Assembly (NCBI RefSeq): GCF_021917145.1
Contig: NC_061067.1
Coordinates: 11,015,856-11,079,855, forward strand
Length of the DNA: 64,000 bases
Reading direction: 5' to 3'
Source of the DNA: Hypomesus transpacificus
Lineage: Eukaryota > Chordata > Actinopteri > Osmeriformes > Osmeridae
Shown: in pieces, positions 46,244 to 57,448 of the stretch
How positions within the stretch are numbered: the first letter of the stretch is position 1
How the letters are laid out: each line of letters opens with the position of its first letter
The notes under the pieces: generated by a model
The model's database searches: none
What the model saw: only the letters and a program-made list of their open reading frames with translations
Told to the model about the DNA's origin: nothing
Program-made: the position numbers and the translations under genes

Positions 46244-47720
46244 ATCCAGATCCAGCAAGTGCATTCCACTGAGAGAGGTCACTCTACTGATAGCTACGTA
46301 AGCCATGCCAGGTTCAAAAATGTGTTTCAGTGACACTACAGCTGATGTCCTTGTCATACCCTGAACCTTGTGTATCGTACAGGCAAATGCAAGCCTAACA
46401 GGAAACTGTCTGCGTACCACTCCTTTCTGTTTCAGATTGTCCTCTGCTCTCTCTATGTACACTACATCATCAGAGTGGCCTGGTGCTCTATTACGGTAAT
46501 TCCTTCCAGCGTTTTCATCATCCATCTTGAGCCCAAGCATAGTGACATGTGCAACACCACTTTGTTCTGAGGTTATTACTCTGACTAGTGTAGAGATGGA
46601 TCCATTCACCAGTCCTTGAGACACGTCTATGTTTCTGGTGAGCATGATTTGTGCACCTTCGGCTACACTTAGTGTATCTGGTAACTCATTTCTGTTTCCT
46701 TTGTATGGTTTGTCTTGTCGAGCCATTCTTCCAGTTCGTGGGTCCTTCTTATAGTCATCTGCATCAATCTTGTTGATATTAGAATGGAGCAGAGCTAATG
46801 TTACTCAGTTGTGAGAATCAACCTGTTTATTAGTTGCAAAGATGTGCAGGACATCAGGTGGACAAAGTGATGGTTCAGTGATAGTCTGTGACAACAAGGC
46901 TCTGTCTGCTTGAGACAACTCATCTGACTTTCCTTTCACACGGATCCGGTTCAACATCTCTGCAAAGGCAACATCATCCTTCTGCCGCATAATCTCAGTC
47001 AGGGTGATTGTCTGAAAGTGCTCCTGCCATAGATCAATCTCACACGGCTCATACACACAGAGGGTCTTGGACTGTCGAACTGATGGTAGCTGATAAAAGT
47101 CTCCAACAGCTATCACTGACATTCCTCCAAAGGGTCTGGGGCTACCTTTGATCTGTTTCAGTCTCGCATCCACGTAAGTAAACAGGGGCTTTGACACCAT
47201 GGACACTTCATCAATGATGAGGATTTCAGCATTTAAAAGTTCTCATCGGACTTCATCCAGTTGGTTACCAAGTCCTTGAAATGGAGGTTTCAGACTTCGT
47301 GGAAGCTTGAGCAAAGAGTGCAGTGTTGATCCTGATATATTAAAGGCTGCAGTTCCAGTGAAAGCTGTCAACAGGACAGTGGGGTTTTAAATGTCAACCT
47401 CCTCAGAATGGCTGGGCAGTTTGCACAGTATCTTAGATGCCTCTGAGTAGATGCATTTAATGAGATGGAACTTTCCTGTTCCGGCACCACCATTGACGTA
47501 AAAGAAAAACTGCTCAGGATTTAGGCCACAGACACGCTTTACACACCAATCTCTAACTGCATAGAATACACATGCTTGTTTCTGGTTCAGGTTCTGATAC
47601 ATCTGCCGTAACAGTGTGGGGTCAAACGCAACAGGCTCTCTGATGTTCTCTTGGTTCTGTTGCAACATTAGCCTGATTAGTGTATTCTGGAAAATGTTCT
47701 TGTACATTTTCATGATCTAG
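46244..47720 (-). pseudogene. Helentron Pif1-like helicase domain
   Basis: The Walker A region reads GGAGTGKFHLIKCIYSE: the usual Ser after GK is Phe, consistent with one C-to-T change. Then TAFTGTAAFNISG, the Walker [13 protein letters not shown], the motif [40 protein letters not shown] and [20 protein letters not shown] follow in the Pif1 order. In-frame stops lie at 47387-47389 (TAA), 47243-47245 (TGA) and 46805-46807 (TGA), all in one frame, so this section decayed mainly by substitution. A frame change between 47640 and 47715 separates it from the Rep part. Confidence 0.85.
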
Positions 47721-49850
47721 CTCTCTTGCCTCCAGTTCTTCGATACATTCCAACCTCTCCACTTCAGATTCTGGAGCCAGATTACACCATTCATCAATTA
47801 CTCCTCTGTTCTGTTCAAATTCTTCGACTGCTTTCTCAATCTCCTCGCTGTTTTTCTCATATTTGTCTTTGTTTTGTTTCACTATGTGTTTGACATACTC
47901 ATGATGGTTAGAACCTGGTAGTTGAACACAACAACATTTATAGAAGGACTCGTATGTGGGGAAATGCTGTCTTTTAAGTTCCTTGTCCGATCAGTGAGGA
48001 ATGTACAGTTTCAGTAATGTGCCATAGAACTTCTCAGGATATTTCTCCTGTGAGCAGCGATAAAATCTGATGATGGCAGGTTTATCGTTTTTACGCTTTT
48101 GCACAAATCACATCTCATTGAGGAGGGGCAACACATCTCTACCTTTTTTCTGCCGGCCATAGACAATTCTGCAAGTAACTGCAGAATCAGCCAAACACAT
48201 CTGCTCAAACTCTGGTGTTTCTGGTCTGGCTTTGTATTTGTTAGTCAAAGATGTCATCCACACATTTACACTTTCTGATGTTGTGTTCTCCAGGTAAGAC
48301 ATGGGGCGACTCATTTTCAGTGCGTTGTCATCTGTTGGTACGAATGTGACACCACATGAACATTTGTTCATGTTTATTCCACATGCACGAGTCACACACT
48401 CCTGAGCTCTGACCTCTCTCTTTTTAGAGTAAGCCTGCGTGATATCCCTCATTTCATCACATTCATTGACGTGGTCTCTGGTGGAGTTCTCAATGACTGT
48501 TTTGAGGTACTCAGAAAGTCCAGCTTCCTTTTTGGTTATGTAGCTGGTGAGATACATGATGCATGAGTATGCATTGAGAATATAACTAACATCAATATTG
48601 GCATCCCAGGCTTCAAGAAGATGTGCATTGTCTCCATTTACCCAGCAGTCTTTAGGCTTACGTTTCAGGATCACCACATTTGATTTGTTGATAACATCGA
48701 GGCATCCTTCATACTCTTGGAGTGTTAAGTTGCATTGAGCTAGGAGCTGCTGCAAACTGAGTGAGGCATTTTCAGGTTCATTCAGCAACAAGTTCAGTGG
48801 TTGGAGCTTCGACTTTGCTATTTGCACTTGTAGTGGATCAACACCCTCACCAGGTCTTGATATGATTGTCTTTGTGGAAGGTGGTTTAGGAAATCCAAAT
48901 CTGCAACCAGAGTTGGGACTTCTGAAACATGTCCTTGAGTGTTTTTGCTGTGTATTTGCACTTCTGTGACCTTCTTGTATACTTCAGGTTGTGTGCGTGG
49001 GTCAGGCAGCTGAGCTGTAATGTATTTGGACACAAAATCTGACACAGTCTGATCATCATCCTCGTCAAACACAGGGGCACCTTCTACCCATATGAGACAG
49101 TGAATGTGTGGGCTTCCTCTGTGCTGAAACTCAACTCGGTAAAAGTAGTCAACAACTTTGCCAAGAGGCTGTGCAGGAGATAAGAGCAGATCTCTTAATA
49201 AGGCCTCAACACACTTATCAAACATGCGCATTGTTGTCACAGGATTGCTTCTCAGAATGTCACACTTTGCTGACCAGTCAAGCCCTTCAAAATGTACTTC
49301 TTCACCTTGCTGTCTTTTTATTGCTTCAATCACTTCAGGCCAACGCATCTCAGCTGCAGAAAACGTACAAAAGAATGTGGAGTTCCCAACTGTCTGATCA
49401 TGGCAAAAAGATCTTGTGTGGTTTTTTCCCAGTAGGCTGGTGTTCCTCTCAGCGGCTGCATGAATCTGACTGCATCTTTGTTCCTCACCAGTTTCTCTAC
49501 CTCTCGTTTATTTTGCAGCATACCAGAAGTTATTTTTCGTCCATCTCGAGTCATTGGCTTTCCTTTCCTCAACTGTATTGTCATGCTGGATGTGGCCAAG
49601 TGTATTTCAGTCACAAACTGTGCAAAGAACAAATAGTTTGTGTCTCTGGCAAAACGATCATCAATGCAGAAAAGCCTCGCTTTGAAATAACTGCTGGGTG
49701 TTACTTTCATACGTCTCCCTTCATCCAGTGTGTTTTGGCCTGTAGGGAACTGCACAGGGAAAGCCTTCACCTCAAGTTTAGGAGTTTTGAAGAAACCAAC
49801 TGGACTGTTACTTTCTGCAGGGGCAACAGAGTAGATTCCTTCACTGAAAC
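47721..49850 (-). pseudogene. Helentron Rep (HUH endonuclease) domain
   Basis: The N-terminal part reads FPVQFPTGQNTLDEGRRMKV and RLFCIDDRFARDTNYLFF, then GTP before a missing base near 49376. [11 protein letters not shown] and the HUH block [15 protein letters not shown] (about 49080-49115) follow. A further missing A in a run near 48944 changes frame. The two-tyrosine block is CIMYLTSYITKKEAGLSEYL (about 48535-48570). TGA stops follow at 48108-48110 (NEM then FVQK) and 47991-47993 (CAC TGA TCG, probably CGA originally). HUH plus two tyrosines is the rolling-circle catalytic set, and all its residues are still present. Confidence 0.85.
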
Positions 49851-50900
49851 ATAAAATCTCGTCTGAAACATCACATGGCTGAAGACATAATTCTAGAGCA
49901 AAACCACCGTTAGGCATCTCTTTGCTCCTCTGGTTGTTCACCATCACAAGACAACATGTCAACATCCTGCTTTCCATCAAGCTCAGTTTCTGTCTCACAC
50001 AGTGCACTTTTCTCACACATATCAATTTCCTTTAAATCAGCATCATCATAGTCGTTCTCATCCAAAGTGGCATCCTCATCATCCTCATCTTCATCAGGAA
50101 GTGTTGGGTCACACAGCTCAGCTTCATCTCTGATAGTTATGTCCTGATATTGTGGATGAATGCGTTTGAGTTTATGCAGCGCCTGCACTAGTTTAGACCA
50201 GGTGACAGTCTGGAACAGCTGATGACCTCTGTACCACAATCGTCTCTTCAGTTTTACTCTCATCACTTGAGACTCACTTCTCAGTCTGGGTAACGCTTCA
50301 ATTGTTTCCTGCACCTCAGACGGGACACAAACCACGTTGCCATGTATCGCTCTCTGTCGTCCTTTGGAAAGAGGAATGATCTTTGCAAACGCTATGCACT
50401 TGGCTATGAGATGTCTCTCCAATATGTTGAGGTCACACAGTTCAGGTGGAATGTCAGCTAGCTCCAAGTTGTTGGCTACAGCGAGTGTTGGCATGACTCC
50501 ATCTTTAAGATGATTATGGCAGGTGTGACAGATCCACTCTTCCTTTCTCTCATCAGGCACATTGCACTGTTGTTCATCTCTGCACTCATCATCACACACA
50601 TGGACGTACTTTCCTGTCAGGCATGCTGCAACCATGTCTGGGTTTTGTACATAGTTTAACCTTTTACAGGGTCTCACTTGGTTTGGAAATGATGCTTTGT
50701 GACAGACGGTGCACACATAAATTGGACCAGACTTTATTTGTGACCTGAAAACAAACATAGCCTCTTTGATCAAACTGTTGTCACTTTCTTCTGTTGGTTT
50801 ATTTATCTGTCTGTATTTCCTTTTTATTTTCATGGCACATCTCATGTTCTGCATACTCCGATATTTAGGATTGTTTTTATATTTGTCTTTCATTCGTTGT
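49851..50900 (-). pseudogene. Helentron zinc-binding, DUF6570-like region
   Basis: Cysteine pairs in YVCTVCHKASF, VHVCDDECRDEQQC and EWICHTCHNHLKDG, then NLELADIPPELCDLNILERH and KIIPLSKGRQRAIHG, the pattern of DUF6570 found before the Rep domain in animal Helitrons. It ends in an acidic stretch rich in DEDD. A frame change near 49920 leads into the Rep section. Confidence 0.75.
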
Positions 50901-51560
50901 TTCATAAGTTGTTTGTGTCTCAGTCTGAATGCCTGGTCATGGTGGTAACGCTGAACAATATGAGATCTCTTCTTTTGTCTAAAATCAATGCTGTCTCTAT
51001 AAAAAGCAGTGAAGTACTGTTTTTTTTCTTTTCTAAACTCAGCATTGTCTCGGTAGCGGTCCGTAAAGTGCTGTTTTTGTTTCTCTCTAAATTCTGGATT
51101 ATTTCTGTAACGAGAGACCAACATTTGTTTTTGTTTCTCTCTAAATAGAGGATTATTTCTGTAACGAGAGACCAACATTTGGTTTTGTTTCTCTCTAAAT
51201 TGAGGATTATTTCTGTAACGAGAGACCAAGATTTGTTTCTGTTTCTCTCTAAAATCAGGATTATTTCTGTAACGTGAAACCAAGATCTGTTTTTGTTTCT
51301 CTCTAAAATCAGGATTATCTCTGTAACGAGAGAGCAAGATTTTTCTTTTGTTTTCTCTAAATTCAGGGATATTTCTGTAATGATAGACAAATATTCGTTT
51401 TTTTTCTGTCTAAAATCAGCATTTTCTCTGTACTGGGAGGAAATGTACTCTTTCCGTTTTCGCTTGAAGTCAACGTTGTCTTTTGTATTATTTATTTTAT
51501 TTTGTCTATATTCAGGGTTGTTCTGATATTGCCTTTTTGCATTAGATATTTTGTCTGCTT
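50900..51560 (-). repeat. 54-bp coding repeat giving an 18-residue motif
   Basis: At least ten head-to-tail copies of a motif close to LVSRYRNNPEFREKQKQI. The middle five are nearly identical and the outer copies diverge. The motif is strongly charged and probably helical. A run of eight A on minus (51398-51405) where nine would keep frame shifts the downstream copies. Confidence 0.85.
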
Positions 51561-52331
51561 TAAATGCTTTATTTGAAGCATACTTTTCCCTTTCTTTCCT
51601 TTTCTGAATCTCTTTACTTTGTTGAGTTTTCTCTGACATCATCAGTCTTCTCTTCATTTTTCTCCTTTGGTTTTTACTACACTTTGTCAGTTTACATGAG
51701 ATTCCCTGTAATAGAACATCAGATAGATCACTGGCATCAGTATTTTCTACTGAAGAAGAAATATTTGGTTCATTGATAGAAGCATCATGTGATGGGAGGA
51801 AAGTGGATTGACTTGACAGTTCTGGTTCATTGGGGGTATCAGGGAATATGACCTCTTGTTGTCTCACCGATGGTGTAAAGATGATGTCACTGGACTCTGC
51901 TGTCAATATGTTGTCAGAGGGATCACTGAGAAAAGGGTTTATCACTTGAGCAGTTGATTCTGATTCATTGTGAGGAGTATCATGAGATGATGTTGTGATG
52001 AAGACCTCTGGTTGTTTTACAGCTGGAATGTGAGGAGTCATTTCAGGTGAACTGGTCTGATCAGTGGTTGTGTTTCTCTTTAGAATAGGTGAGTTTGATT
52101 CATGCACAGAGACAGCTGTAGGTCTGCAGTCTGTGTTTGGGACACCAACGTTCAGGTTGACTGTGTTCACATTGTAGAATTCCACAGGCTTCAACTCATA
52201 GGTACAGGAGGACTCTGTGTCCATAATTCTGTGGGACTTCTTGAGCCTGTCAATCATGTCACTGAGACGTGAGAATGTCACCATGACAGCAGTACCTGGT
52301 GTGTGTGAACCGGCTGGTAGGGGCAAACCTC
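51561..52331 (-). pseudogene. Helentron linker between protease-like domain and repeats
   Basis: Continues the protease-like region after the LINE insertion (PAGSHTPGTAVMVTFSRLSD and MIDRLKKSH), then a low-complexity Ser/Thr/Pro-rich linker, then the basic QRRKMKRRLMM. The apparent start in this frame is not a real start, since sequence is continuous with the upstream domain across the insertion. Confidence 0.7.
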
Positions 52332-52530
52332 AGAATCAGAATGGGATTTATTCGCCATGAAAGTTTGCACTGGCAAGGAATTTGCTTTGGCAGGAAGGTG
52401 CATACAATAAACATATAGGAATCTTAAATTTAAATATGTGGTCTAACTATACTAAAACTAGCAGTAATAAGTGAAATACACTAAAATAGAATAAAAGTGG
52501 GCATAAAATAAAATATAAGTTGACAAATTA
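52332..52530 (-). mobile_element. L2-type LINE 3' fragment inserted in the Helentron
   Basis: On minus the insert ends AAATTCCTTGCCAGTGCAAA, then CTTTCATGGCGAATAAATCC and a TTCTGATTCTGA tail. GAGGTT (minus strand) flanks it at 52531-52536 and 52326-52331, a target duplication. Removing it reconnects the DPHSRTTRG and LPLPAGS parts of the protease-like domain. Confidence 0.8.
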
Positions 52531-52532
52531 CA

Positions 52533-53429
52533 TTATATACAACCTCTGGTTGTTCTGGAATGTGGGTCAAAGAAACCATATCTGCCTGACTTGGTTCTGA
52601 ACACTGCGATGCACAAGAGTCTTATCAACAGCAGAGCGTACTTCACATCAGATAACAAGCAGCTGAGTCCTGACTCTAGGTCCAGAAAGCTATCTACAGC
52701 TCCAGGTAAAGGTTCTCCTAATGTGCCGTACCTTGAAAGCTGAGTCATGTTGGCATAGTGTGTAGCAATGCGTGCAGGAACTTCATCAGTGAGGTCATCG
52801 GTGGTCAGATAGATGTGATTAGTGACTTGTTTCCTGGTCTCTTTATACATTGTGTTACCTTTATCCAAAACATGGTCCAGGTCTGCTCTTGTGATGTTTT
52901 CATTCTCATGAAGGAATGCAAGAAAAGTCAGTGAGTTACAGGTGCACTGCCGATTTCTGGATCTGCCGTATCTGATAGAAGCCTGGCTGTGGGATGCGCG
53001 GACATGTTGTTCAGAAGGCTGATCTCCAGTCTCTACACAGTCTGCATTAGAAGGTCCTGCTGCACATGGTTCTTTAATGGGTTGTCCTCTCTTTATAGTA
53101 TTTTCATTAGATACCTCTGGTTCACGTGACTCTTCACTTTGACGTCTAAGGTTTACCTGCTTGACATTAGAAGGTCCTGCTGTACATGAATCATCACTGT
53201 GACGTCCTCTCTTTACTACGTCTGCATATGATACCTGTGGTACACATGACTCATCACTTTGACCTCCCTGTGTCACACTTCCAGCATGAGACTCTGCAGA
53301 CATCTTTTCCTGTCCACTGCTCTGAGGACCAACACATTCTGCTCCTTCAGTCCGTGTTGCAAAGGGATTCTCATTGGACAGCTGCCAGTGCAGGCACTGA
53401 GCTTTTGATCTCTTACTCTTCCTTGGCAT
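52533..53429 (-). pseudogene. Helentron N-terminal region with cysteine-protease-like domain
   Basis: The ATG at 53429 (MPRKSKRSKAQCLHWQL) is followed by four or five loose repeats of about 30 residues around GQSDESCVPQVS, then RQCTCNSLTFLAFLHENE and YGFFDPHSRTTRG. A Cys in CTCNSLTFLAF and an Asp-x-His in FFDPHSR are the expected catalytic residues of a papain-like protease domain (C76/OTU-like) that I recall from fish Helitrons. The domain is split by the LINE insert. The assignment is from motif shape only. Confidence 0.6.
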
Positions 53430-53793
53430 TGTTGTTGTGTTTCAAAACCACAAATTGTATTGTTTTACTTGTATTCTACACAACCAATATATTAAACACA
53501 ATATTAATGGTAAAATGAACTATTAACAAAGCAGGATGTGAAAATAGATTAAACCAGTGTCTGGTTTTATTGACTAAGAATGATAAATTAACTCACAGAA
53601 AAGTTCAGGGTTTAATGCTTTGAAACTATACCCAAAGAGACTTCTCAGTATGCAAGCAAGTGTTGCTCTAGAAGGCTTGGTCTGTAGATATAAGAGTGAA
53701 GTGTGTGCTCTATGGTATTTATATATTTTAGTTCTTGTTAATCAAATGCTTGGAAAGTCAAATTCAGTGACAGTATATATTCCTTAGAAGTAT
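53430..53793. other. Gap between Helentron start and foldback element
   Basis: AT-rich and non-coding. It should contain the promoter and 5' end of the Helentron, which I could not define. Confidence 0.5.
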
Positions 53794-54159
53794 TACAGTG
53801 CGTTCACACTGCAGCGACGCGAATCGCTTGCCATCGCTTGCCTTCCCACACAGTTCACCACGCTCGGGGGGCGTTTCAAACAGATAAATGTAGAATGTAG
53901 TTCTCTAAAGTCACTATTGTAGTTGTCATGGCCAAGTGTGCAGACTTGGGTTTACGTAGTTGCAACATCGATCAAATACAACTTGTATTCAACATACAAA
54001 ACTGTTTAATAGACATGCACGTTGACATGTGTAAAAAACGTTTTACTATATTCCTCAGTCTCTACTAATCTGTCGATACGATAGGGAGTTCCAGCCGGGC
54101 TAGCTAGCTAGTCACCACAGAACGAAGTTACCTAATGTGACAAACGTAATGTGACTAAA

Positions 54160-54195
54160 AAGATACATAGCTGTACAAATACAGCTATGTATCTT
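54160..54195. other. Perfect 16-bp hairpin in the left-arm-specific segment
   Basis: AAGATACATAGCTGTA (54160-54175) and its exact reverse complement (54180-54195) with a 4-nt loop. It lies in sequence absent from the right arm. Confidence 0.85.
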
Positions 54196-54358
54196 ACAGG
54201 ACTAAGCAGCCACACAAACGATTAGTTTCTCCTCCACCTTGAAACCTAGAAAGCTAGAAATGTTTGCCATGGTTGTTACGTTACGAGAAACAAGAAAACA
54301 CTCCAATTGGCCATCGCTAGCGAAAATTGCTCCTCATTTGCATGAAGTTGAGAGGGTG

Positions 54359-55740
54359 GGTGATACAGAATGAATCAGTAGATTTAATCGAACCAAATCA
54401 CAAAAAAATCACCCATTTGAATCAATTAGTAGGGCACCTCCTGTCCTACCAGTAGTTTAGAAGGTTGGAATTACTCGATTTGTCTAATGATATGCTAAGC
54501 CGTGTGTGTTATTAATGAGCCACCCTGGACCTTAAACAAGCAGAAGGGCAGTAGATTACAATCGCCCGTTTCATATAGTCACGAAAAATAATCAAATATT
54601 TCGTGACACGTTCACGAAATTAGCACTTTTTTCGTGACTGCCACATTTTTTCAACCAGTGCATTTCAATGGAGAGAATATTTCGTGACCCTCGGCACGTT
54701 TTAATTAGCCTACCCAATTCATTTCAAAGGAGCAACAATGGTGAAATATTTTCGTGTTCATTTAAGGTTTTGTTGCAATTTTTAAGCGATAAAAAACGAG
54801 TTCATAATATAACTTGCCGTGTTGTTTTTTAAGAAGTAGGCTATAGACTATTTATTCGAATAATACCCAAAGCCTACTACTTTACCACTGATCCGTGCTT
54901 TTATGTATTCTTTACCACCCGTATTCAACCGATCTTAATATTTATAACCAAGAAAGGACTTAAGCAATAACCGAGGAAACATAGAAGCTGTCAATGTCAT
55001 TCATAATGGAACGAGACCTGGACAACGAGAGCACGCGAACTGGCTGGCCCTGGCTACTATCTACCACGCTATTTTAACTTTCAGTGTAAGTAGCGTAATC
55101 AACCTGCTCGATTTTTCATGTGCAGTCTACGTTGTGATGAAGTTACTAGCCATAATTCCTGTTTTTGCAACAAAACATACAAGCCCAACTCTATTGCATT
55201 TTTTTTTTTTTGCAGTATTCGTACATATAGTAGCCTAACATTAAAGATTAGGAGGCATATTGAGGAATAATGTGGTCCCGGTTCTTGGGCCTTTATACCG
55301 TATATATCTATGCTTGGGACACCACCGGATAGAAAATCAGGAAATGACGTACTCGAATTAAGAGAGTTCGTGTAACTTCGTGTCTTTATCAGGAAATGAC
55401 GTCCCGAAATGAAGAGATTTCGTGTAACTTCGGCTCTTTAAATCGATTGTCAAGAGCGTTTCCATGGCATTCAGAAATATACAACCGCGCAAATCGCGGT
55501 TAATGGCTGTCAGAGTTTTCCTTGATGCTAGCTAGAGGCTAACGTTGTTAGTTAATGGGTTAGTGGGGTGGTTCAGTTACATGTAGCAACATCTATCTGT
55601 ATTACATACTTAGACATATCCAATGTTTATTATGACTAGACAGACCATCTTCAAATCTCAAAACAAAACAGCTATTTATCAACCTGCCTTTCAGGTCCAC
55701 AACCCTAGCCCTACCTCCTGCTTTGCATCCAGCGCTGGTC
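54359..55740. repeat. Left arm of the foldback element
   Basis: Inverted copy of 60050-62165 without the RecQ segment. No protein frame. Confidence 0.8.
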
Positions 55741-56290
55741 CCAGCCTCCTTCCACTAACCCCTGCTCTGCATCCAGCACTGGTCCCAACCTCCTGCTCTG
55801 CTTCCAGCGCTGGTCCCAGTCTCCTTCCACTAACCCCTGCTCTGCGTAGCACTGGTCCCAGCCTCCTAGCCCTACCTCCTGCTCTGCATCCAGCGCTGGT
55901 CCCAGCCTCCTTCCACTAACCCCTGCTCTGCATCCAGCACTGGTCCCAACCTCCTGCTCTGCTTCCAGCGCTGGTCCCAGCCTCCTTCCACTAACCCCTG
56001 CTCTGCGTAGCACTGGTCCCAGCCTCCTAGCCCTACCTCCTGCTCTGCATCCAGCGCTGGTCCCAGCCTCCTTCCACTAACCCTTGCTCTGCATCCAGCA
56101 CTGGTTCCAACCTCCTGCTCTGCATCCAGCACTGGTCCCAGCCTCCTTCCACTAACCCCTGTTCTGCATCCAGTGCTGGTCCCAGCCTCCTTCCACTAAC
56201 CCCTGCTCTGCATCCAGCGCTGGTCCCAGCCTCCTTCCACTAACCCCTGCTCTGCATCCAGTGCTGGTCCTAGCCTCCTACCACTAACCC
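55700..56290. repeat. Minisatellite built on GCTCTGCATCCAGCGCTGGT
   Basis: A higher-order array of units containing CTCCTTCCACTAACCCCTGC, TCTGCATCCAGCGCTGGTCC and CCTAGCCCTACCTCC. The same words appear inverted at 59870-60085 inside the right arm, where fewer units remain. Frames through the array in both strands are repeat by-products. Confidence 0.88.
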
Positions 56291-56387
56291 TTACTCAGGT
56301 CCTAGCGCTTTACAATTATTTCGGTGTTGTAACCGCTAAACACTCTCAAATGAATGACAGTCCATGATGTTTGTGTGATGTGTCCAG

Positions 56388-56815
56388 AAAGCCCAGTACA
56401 AGACTGGTTGCCAGCCACAGAGGTGGCGAGAGAACTTGTCCTTTTCATCCCCCAACAGTGGTAAATCTGTTGATTAAATCAAAATATGCCATTAATAGTT
56501 AATATACAGCTAGCTGTCTTTTGTTTTTATGATAGAGACATTGCATTGCAACATCTCTAAAATTCCTTAGGTGAAAACAGCGGAACGTTTACTACATCAG
56601 CAGTGCGAGGGATCATCAACTATTTTTTGTTATGGCTTGACTTAGGAGGTTAGTTTATGAAATTAGTATCTCTATTAATCTATTCTTCGTTTTATCTTTG
56701 ACTCACTGTGTTGTTTTTCAGAATGATATAGAAATGGAGGTCAGCTTCCCAAACAGCCCTGAAGAAGCCAGGGAGACCTTTACCAGCAGCTCTGCAGCAA
56801 AAACATCTTAATAAA
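56388..56815 (+). other. Possible exons of a small spliced gene inside the foldback element
   Basis: Three pieces with consensus splice sites: 56388-56460 (AG before, GTAAAT after), a piece from about 56572 reading ENSGTFTTSAVRGIINYFLL, and a last piece from 56722 reading NDIEMEVSFPNSPEEARETF to TAA at 56809-56811, overlapping AATAAA. Phases do not all agree, so the model is uncertain and no function is assigned. Confidence 0.25.
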
Positions 56816-57448
56816 ACATGATTTATAACATTTATGTCCAATTATTTAATCAGAGATAGAATACAAAATGCAACCATATGAGCCAAACCTCAATCCAACA
56901 ACTTATTGTATATAATATATACTGACCCTACTTAAAACGTGTAACCTGACGAAGCTATTCCTAATAGCCTAGTTGGGGTTCCAAATATTCTAGGTTCTTT
57001 TAAGATCTTTTTTAACTAAGTGCAAGATCACAGTGACAAAACACTTCAATACAACACAGGTATAAGCATTATACATTGCAATTGACTTTTTTTCCAGTCT
57101 AAATTAATAGACAGCACACTCCTTGCCTGGTATAACGTGTCATTACAGTAGCCTATACCACTATGACTATTCTGACTGGAGCAAAAGTTATTGTGAAACA
57201 AGCCGAGCTAGTCAGTACTGTTGAAATTCCCCGTCTCACGATTGTCACTTCTACAGTATGAACTGGTGAAGTGAGCAGCTCTTTTGAAGTAACATGGCAT
57301 CCAAGATGCAAAGGGCAACTCCAATCATTCTCGCCCATGCTCCTCCTAAATGTGACACATGGGGAATTGAAGTCATTTAGCTGACGCTTGTATTTACCTT
57401 CAGCTCTTTGCAGGCTCCTATTGAATTATTACCTACTTACCTATGACA

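Larger units (their letters stand above)
44785..53429 (-). mobile_element. Helentron (endonuclease-bearing Helitron), decayed
   Basis: One long minus-strand coding region, now in many frames, encodes in order: cysteine-protease-like domain, 18-residue repeats, zinc-containing DUF6570-like region, HUH Rep nuclease, Pif1-like helicase and AP-type endonuclease. The Rep-helicase fusion defines Helitrons, and the C-terminal endonuclease marks the Helentron branch known from fish. I count seven in-frame stops, about six frameshifts and one LINE insertion. The right boundary is the first ATG and the left is the hairpin cluster; the true ends were not found. Confidence 0.85.

Noticed and set aside
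47991..48110. In-frame TGA codons as selenocysteine sites
   Set aside because: They occur in a decayed transposon together with TAA and TAG stops and frameshifts; no reason to expect recoding.
49108..49854. 248-residue plus-strand frame
   Set aside because: Antisense to the Helentron Rep domain; no motif of its own.
55623..56132. Frames of 86-100 residues on both strands
   Set aside because: They follow the minisatellite units; open in several frames because the repeat lacks stops.
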